64,000 nucleotides of DNA from Larix kaempferi (Eukaryota; Streptophyta; Pinopsida; Pinales; Pinaceae), in NCBI GenBank assembly GCA_027924585.1, contig BSBM01000486.1, positions 46,702,001 through 46,766,000 of the forward strand, in the 5' to 3' direction. Position 1 is the stretch's first letter. Every line of letters begins with the position of its first letter. The position numbers and the translations under genes were made by a program. A model generated the notes under the pieces. That model did not search any database. It was not told the origin of the DNA and saw nothing but the letters and a program-made list of their open reading frames with translations. Shown here piece after piece: positions 58,285 to 64,000 of the stretch.

Positions 58285-58338
58285 TCTTACCCTCGAAATA
58301 ACCTCCGTATTAAGGGGAAATTCGGGTGGCAAGTTCAA

Positions 58339-60518
58339 TATCCTACGGGACCTTCTCTAGGGAAAATCCACTAGAGTATCAGGAAAATCAGCCATAAAAG
58401 GCTAAAACAATGTTTCTCCTAAAGGTATACTAAAAGAAAAGCAGTCCAAGAAAAACCTACTCAAACTAAGGAAACAAGCAAACTTATGTGACAGAGTGGA
58501 TTCAAAAGTCTGGAACCTCACGGGATTATCAAGGCATTGCAAACCGTGATATACTACAGGGTCCAACAATATGACGCGACAAGGAGGATTGCGACCGTAC
58601 TCTTGCCTGCATATCCGATTACCTGGACAGTACGTGCGTGCTAATCTCCCTGAGTGCTGTTCTTGGTGTATTTCTTTGCCAAGACGACCAAATGGTTAAC
58701 TCGGTTGGTTTCAGGAATCCTAATGGTGTCTCCCGATATACGCAAGGTACGTGGGAGCTCAAATCCGTAGTGGTGCTGTCTAATGCATAGCCGTTGGCAC
58801 GAGACCTTCCGATATACGTGTCGATTACGTGATACACCCTTCGATATACGCCAAGTACGGATTATGGTACTTGGTGGGTACGTGAAGGAGCTCGATATAC
58901 CGATGTATGTGGAAGACTACAATACCCCCGAACTACAGTGCTGGCACGTAACGACAGCTGCCACGCTTAATGACGCCAGAACACATCTCTAACTTACACA
59001 CAAGTTACTAAATTTTTTACCTAGTTCTACCGTTAATTTTATCTTGGACGGTTAGGTGAATGCATGAGGTGAGTACATAATCAGAAATAGAATGCAAGCC
59101 CTAGCTACATGCATGAAGTATTCTTTTCTTTCGATGAATTCTACCTATGGGAAGGAGAAAGCTATTTCCAATGGTATTTCCAGAACAAACTCAATGCAAC
59201 ACAATTCCCAATGCAAACAAATTTGACAATGAAAGTACTCTTTTCTTTTTCAACGAAACACGCAAATGTTCACAACAATACTATCCAAATCCAAGTATTT
59301 TTTTCTTTTCTTTTCTTTTTCAAATCAAAACAACACTAAGTAATGAAATGAGAGGATTCTGAAACGGAAAATGCAAGATTTTCACTTTCTCTTTTCAATG
59401 ATCTAAAGGTAACAAAAAAAAAATAAAAATGCACCTATCTTTCCCTAGCATGGAAACAACTTTTGAAAAAAAACGAAATGGACTAGAGATTTTCAAGAAG
59501 ATGAATAATTCATAATTCGAGAAAAACACAATCAATCATATTTCCATTCATCTTTTCCAAAACATTCCAATGCACAATGATCTTTCTTCAATAACTTTGT
59601 GAGAAATAATGGGAGAGAAGCACTTTTAATCTTTCAACGGATGTATCAAAGCAATAAACTTGAAGACAACTTTGCTTTTAGATCTAAATGAGTGAAAAGA
59701 AAATGCTACTCGCGGCATTCATACACTCAGAAAACTCAAGAAAAGACAAGCACTCAATCCAAGCGGAAAAGACACTCTCAACTCAAAATCAAGCAGAAGC
59801 AAGCAAACTAAGCAAGCAAAGCTCAAAACAAATGTAAATGAGGTCTGGAAGGTGAGCCAATGCACTGATCAGATCAGGGATGGAGGGAAGGGAATGCAAG
59901 AATGAACGGATGAAGGTGGAGGAAGCAAAAGTATCCACCACTACCAGTTTCAAGCTTGTCCAAGACGGAACCCAAAGTCAATCCAAACAAACCAAAATCT
60001 CAACACACAAATCAAAATGGGATCTCTAGCTGGATGTTGCAGCACAGAGGGAGTTCATACATCAAAACAAGGCTCAGACTGTCAAACAAGAGGATGGATG
60101 TCTGTATGATAAGTCTCGATAGATCGACGCACTCTATCTTTGCAGACAGTGCGACGTCGCAGGTTACCTGCACAAGATATGCGACGATGTCGCAGTCTAC
60201 TAATACACAGGCCGCAATGAGCAAGCAACATTCAAAGGACAAAGACTCAGAAAAACACAGTGTCACTCTCTTTTCACTGCCCAGGTGTGACATGCGAGTT
60301 CTAGATTAAAAAATGAATTAGATCTCTTAATAATGAACCACCAACAGGTTGGAAACTGAGTTGTATAAACTCAAAGGAAGAAGATCAGGATCTTCAACAT
60401 GAAGATTTGTCAATGGAATCAATCCAAATAAGGAAAATGGAAAAAGAAATGACAACAAGGCTTGTGACAAGTAATCAACTGAAAATGAATTAGATTAACA
60501 ATCACTGAACAAGAATAC
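58339..60518 (-). other. Leader (5' UTR) of the Tat element
   Basis: 2.2 kb without a supported gene. It contains TGCGACGTCGCA at 60150-60161 and a near-copy at 60180-60194. Four CGATATAC motifs (58734, 58810, 58842, 58893) are interleaved with ACGTAC-type words. Open frames at 59109-60309 are A-rich and unconvincing. The part 58560-58995 is conserved in the plus-strand leader fragment at 32850-33250. Confidence 0.8.
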
Positions 60519-60540
60519 TCCCCAGTATGGTCTCCAGATT
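60519..60540 (-). other. Tat primer binding site region
   Basis: Directly after the LTR end the minus strand reads AATCTGGAGACCATACTGGG. It lines up with AATTTGGCGACCATATTGGG beside the LTR at 30362-31333. The TGGCGACC of that copy is TGGAGACC here, so this site has probably mutated. Confidence 0.65.
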
Positions 60541-61436
60541 TGTTACCGGACAATCCACTCGACTGGAGGCGAGCCGGATCTCCCTAGCTCAATGCGAGTC
60601 TAGAACAAATAGAACAGACTACAAACACGTTTCCTAGATCTACTTAAGGATCAAGTGCTAGATGTCTTGCCTCTTTAATTCGCTATCCTTTCTCCTGAAT
60701 GTTGCTCCACGTCCCACGGTCGTCAGATCCAAGCTGCAAGACCTGTCAAGACACAGAAAAGAGAAACGAGTAAAGAGAATCTATACAATAAGAGATCTAT
60801 GTAAACAGTTAAGCAGGTAAACAACACAACATCATTACACATAAGAGCGATATTGGTGGAAAGCATTTGTATTACTATAAATAGAGTAGTACATGATAGA
60901 GATATAGAACTACAACCAATGACTTAACGTAGCAGCCCTTCTCCACACAATCCAATTGCCAAGCCCTTCCAAGGAAGCATGAATTCTCCAAGAGGTGAGT
61001 GAAGGTGTCCTAAGAGAGATTTCACTAGCATGTATATACCATAGCCTTCCTCCCCTTGGTATGGGAGTGAGCTTCACTTATATAGGACTAAATGGATAGG
61101 GTATGGATAGGATAGGTTGAGAAAGGATAGGAGAGAGATAGAGGATCTTCCCAAAGAGTTAGGGGTCGAGTACCAGCTCCCCTAGAGGTCAGGGATAAGC
61201 CTCTAAATGAGAAAGTTTCGAGAAGGATCTTGAATAAGCTATTTTTTCCCATTAACAGACCTCGTCGCACCCTGCAGTGGAGTAGACTGCGACGTCGCAT
61301 GTTGCTAGTGTGCAACCTGCGATGGCCCTTCAGAACCTAGCACAAATGAGTGCAAACCCTCCCAGGATGATTATTAGTCCAAGTATCTTCAGGGGTGTAC
61401 ACTGAATCTGATGATGAGTAGATTTTGGGTGTAATA
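60541..61436 (-). repeat. 5' LTR of the Tat element
   Basis: 896 bp. The minus strand starts TATTACACCC (TG mutated to TA) and ends GGTAACA. A TATA box (TATATAAG, near 61079-61086) precedes the likely transcription start. The palindrome TGCGACGTCGCA lies at 61288-61299 in U3. Confidence 0.92.
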
Positions 61437-61441
61437 GCCCC

Positions 61442-63407
61442 ATCCACCATAACAAGTCGACCAAGTAATTGATTCCCAGTTGGTGAAAACCAAATTTCGT
61501 TGCTCAGCTCCACCCGACCATAAAAAGTTAAATTATAATATTCTTAATCTGGAAAGTATAGATATCGGGATAGGGTGAAGAGAAATCCAGTAGACTGGTA
61601 TCCCAGTAAGGACAGCCTTAACCAATATCAGTCGCCCCCTGATAGACAGCATCTTGAAAGTCCAATGTAATATCCTCTTCTCAACTTTCCTCAATAACCA
61701 CATCCAATCTTTGCATTTATATCCATTTGGATTGATCAAGAAACCCAGATACGAAAAGCTGTCCTCAAGCTGAAGAAAATTATAAGGAACAATTGTTTTT
61801 AAAGACTCAATCCTCTGATCAGTGAGTCTAAAGTGATATACACAGGATTTTCTAATGCTCACCTTCATACCAAAGGCCGCACTAAATCTAGAAAATAAAT
61901 CCATATACCCCTGCCATTCTAGATCTGAATCCATCCCAGCAATTAACACATCATCAACAAATAATACATGTGTGAAGAACAATTCCCGGGCAATGTTGAT
62001 ACCAGAATTACTACCCTCCAATTTTGCAATATTAATCAGTCTGCTCAGTCCTTCGATGGTCAATAAAAAAAGTAACGGGGAAAGTGGACATCCCTGGCGG
62101 ATTCCCTTGCTCATACTAAAAAAAACAGAAGGTGCTCCATTGATGAGAACATAAATACAGGAAGATGAAATGCAGGCCATAATCCATCTAATAACCAAAG
62201 GAGGGATACCAATCTGTATGAGAACCAACCTTAAAAAGGACCAATCAACTCTATCATACGTTTTTTCAGGATCCAGCTTAAGAAACATGGCCTTTAATTT
62301 CTTCAACTTAACTGTGTGAATGACTTCCTGAGTTATTCCAACTGCATCAAGTATCTGCCGCTCTTGTAAAAACCCAAATTGTTCAGATGATATGTGAGCG
62401 GATAAAATAGGTTTCAGCCGACAATAAATAATTTTTGAAATTATCTTGTATAACAAGTTGCATAAGGCAATCGGACGAAAGTCTCCAAAGTTTGCAGGCT
62501 TTCCCTGCTTCGGGATGAGTGTGAGAAAAGTAGAATTTATCCCACTAGAGATGTACCCCTGAGTACGTGAAAATTCCACCATCTTCAAGATGTCGGAACC
62601 CATAATATCAAAGAAGTGCAGAAACAAATTGACAGACCAACCATCTAGGCCTGGGCTCTTCTCCTTGGCAAAACTTTTTAAAGTAGCTTCAATTTCATCA
62701 AGAGTTACAGCCTTCCCTAATAAATCAGCATCATGCTCAGTAACATAAGTAGGGTACAATCTAGAAACGTTTATTTGATGGAGTATATCAGTCTTACCCA
62801 GGTCAGAATATAATTTACCAAAATAATCCATAGTAGCAGTATGAAGTGCGTCTTGACCAGAGACCAAATTCCCCATATCATCAGTAAGATACCACACAAC
62901 ATTCATATTCCTTCTATGCGATGCATAGGTATGGAAAAATCTGGAGTTACCATCCCCATGACTAATCCAAATGGCGTGACTCTTAAGTCTCCATTCTTTA
63001 GTTTCCTCAACTAAAAACGCCTCTTTCTTACATTCAATATTTTTGATAATATCAAACTCATCATCCTGTAACCCAACATTGAAATTTCTCCGATGTAATT
63101 CTTGTAATTGTACCTCCATAGCCTTAAGTTCAACTACATCAGCCTTCTTTTTATCATGTATCCACTTTGAACAAATACCTTTAAGCTAATGCAATTTCTG
63201 AACAATGTCATCAATAGGGTTCAACTCTTCCACAGTATGATCATTAGCCCAGAAGTCCTTAATGACACTACAAAACTCCTCATTACACAACCAAGAAGAA
63301 TTAAACTTAAATGGATAATGGGCATTGCTAGAATCAGGATCAATCTGAAAGAAGACCGGCCAGTGGTCAGAGAACTTATTGTCGCCAACCCAGGATCTGT
63401 GTCTATC
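61442..63407 (-). pseudogene. LINE ORF2 linker and reverse transcriptase
   Basis: In the endonuclease frame, the linker (63407-63120, one stop) leads into an open stretch of 528 codons (63119-61536). RT motifs are KSPGLDGWSVNLFLHFFD, STFLTLIPKQGKPANFGDFR then PIALCNLLYKIISKII, SEQFGFLQERQILDAV, MFLKLDPEKTYDRVDW, GIRQGCPLSPLLFLL and the catalytic FVDDVLIAG (FADD in most plant L1s). After a stop at 61533 the same frame continues FNFLWSGG and FTNWESITWSTCYGGW up to the Tat insertion. Catalytic aspartates are intact, so only a few nonsense changes and the insertion disable it. Confidence 0.9.
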
Positions 63408-64000
63408 CTATCTACTGATAAGACTCGATTTGATCAGAAATTTATCCAATCTTTTGTGAATCCCTGCAGCCCCAACTCGTCCATTTGTCCAAATGGGACT
63501 AGGAACACTGGGAAGAACATCTATAAGATCAAAAGAATCCAACATACCACTGAAGAAATCGACCATATCATCCAGCCGAGCATGGGAGCCCCAGATGTCA
63601 CTAGCACTACGGGTGAAGTTAAGATCACCTGCAATAACAAGATTAGGGGTATTAAAAATACCCGAAATCATTAAAGAATCCCAGAACCTGTCATGGTCTT
63701 TATAAGGCCCATATATATTAAAGACAAAAAGAGGCAGATTCAAACTCAGACAATAGCCTTTTAGAAACAACCCCCACTGAGTTTTATAAGCACGAAAATT
63801 AAAAAAAACAGGATTCCAACCCACAATAAGCCCCCCCGAATGACCCAAAGCATCGATGGCTGCAAATTCCCATCCCTGGAGAATCGAAGAAAGCTTACGA
63901 ACAGCTGCCAACTCCGAGCACATAGTTTCTTGAAATAAGATAATGTGAGGACTAGTAGCCTTGAACAAGTGGGATAAAGCCCTAGCCCTAGAAGCTTTTC
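63408..64000 (-). pseudogene. LINE ORF2 apurinic-type endonuclease domain (partial)
   Basis: This domain nicks target DNA to prime reverse transcription. The frame is open from the window edge to a stop at 63408. Motifs are IILFQETM (metal-binding Glu), SGGLIVGWNP, VFNIYGPYKDHDRFWD (catalytic Tyr region) and LVIAGDLNFTRSASD (catalytic Asp/Asn). The conserved end SDHWPVFFQID lies just downstream at about 63365, in the same frame but after the stop. The N-terminal part lies outside the window. Confidence 0.85.

Larger units (their letters stand above)
46012..61436 (-). mobile_element. Tat-lineage gypsy element, 15.4 kb, with 5-bp target duplication
   Basis: LTRs at 46012-46906 and 60541-61436 bracket a 13.6-kb interior, and GCCCC flanks both ends (46007-46011 and 61437-61441). 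The minus-strand order is 5' LTR, PBS, 2.2-kb leader, gag, protease, RT, RNase H, integrase, second RNase H, antisense ORF region, 2-kb spacer, polypurine tract and 3' LTR. The long size, the extra RNase H and the antisense ORF point to the Tat branch of gypsy. The LTRs differ at about 31 positions by eye (roughly 3.5%), so the insertion is moderately recent and younger than the LINE. Confidence 0.92.
44229..64000 (-). mobile_element. L1-type LINE, split by a 15.4-kb Tat element; 5' end outside the window
   Basis: ORF2 reads on the minus strand from the right edge as endonuclease, RT, [Tat insertion 46012-61436], zf-RVT and RNase H. One frame covers nearly all of it with only a few stops, and a single frameshift lies inside RNase H near 44770. 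The 3' UTR runs from 44478 down to a short A tract near 44229-44237. Removing the insertion and one GCCCC copy restores the GGWGIRNLTYFSIAL motif in frame. Confidence 0.85.

Noticed and set aside
1-64000. CRISPR arrays, operons, ribosome binding sites, tRNA or rRNA genes
   Set aside because: None seen; the direct repeats present are plant minisatellites or LTRs, and gene structure is that of plant retroelements.

Overview
The window looks like transposon-dense nuclear DNA of a seed plant, most likely a gymnosperm and plausibly a conifer. The evidence is nested plant LTR retrotransposons (copia, chromovirus-type gypsy and Tat-type gypsy), two L1-type LINEs, and a Penelope-like element with a GIY-YIG endonuclease, a type known in conifers (the Dryad lineage). 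I see no convincing intact host gene, tRNA, rRNA or CRISPR array. Nearly every recognisable coding stretch is retroelement protein broken by stops, frameshifts or later insertions.

Layout, left to right. 1-2347: a minus-strand gypsy element running off the left edge, with a 31-bp minisatellite in its leader, a PBS at 883-894 and a 1,450-bp LTR (TGTAAT...ATTACA). It sits inside the gag gene of a minus-strand copia element (gag 2348-3298, PBS 3860-3871, LTR 3882-4476). 4477-16888: mostly unassigned AT-rich DNA with short tandem duplications, some exon-like minus-strand stretches (7380-10155) and a retroelement-leader-like region with a 50-bp double-hairpin module present three times (14332-15067). 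16889-18915: the 3' end of a minus-strand chromovirus. 20318-25889: a second, nearly full-length but decayed minus-strand chromovirus whose 5' LTR is cut at 25889/25890 by a plus-strand LTR of the TGTAAT family. About 28300-30361: the 3' LTR and 3' end of another minus-strand gypsy element, itself cut by a plus-strand Tat-like LTR and leader (30362-33270). 33585-33880: a foldback (MITE-like) structure.

34281-40639 is a complete 6.36-kb plus-strand LTR element with a perfect target duplication (ACTTA). It encodes a coiled-coil, G-patch and double zinc-knuckle protein and has no recognisable reverse transcriptase, so it looks non-autonomous. 41020-42110 is a plus-strand LINE remnant. 42920-43985 is a minus-strand Penelope-like remnant (reverse transcriptase end plus GIY-YIG nuclease).

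44229-64000 is a minus-strand L1-type LINE (endonuclease, reverse transcriptase, zf-RVT, RNase H). It is split in its GGxGIRNL motif by a 15.4-kb Tat-lineage element (46012-61436, target duplication GCCCC). The Tat element has 895/896-bp LTRs, a long leader, gag with a proline/glycine-rich tract, protease, reverse transcriptase, RNase H, integrase, an extra RNase H downstream of integrase, and a degenerate plus-strand (antisense) ORF resembling a plant mobile domain, with a TATA box upstream. The most interesting parts are the G-patch element, the Penelope remnant, the antisense ORF with its own apparent promoter, and the structured motif arrays in the Tat leaders.
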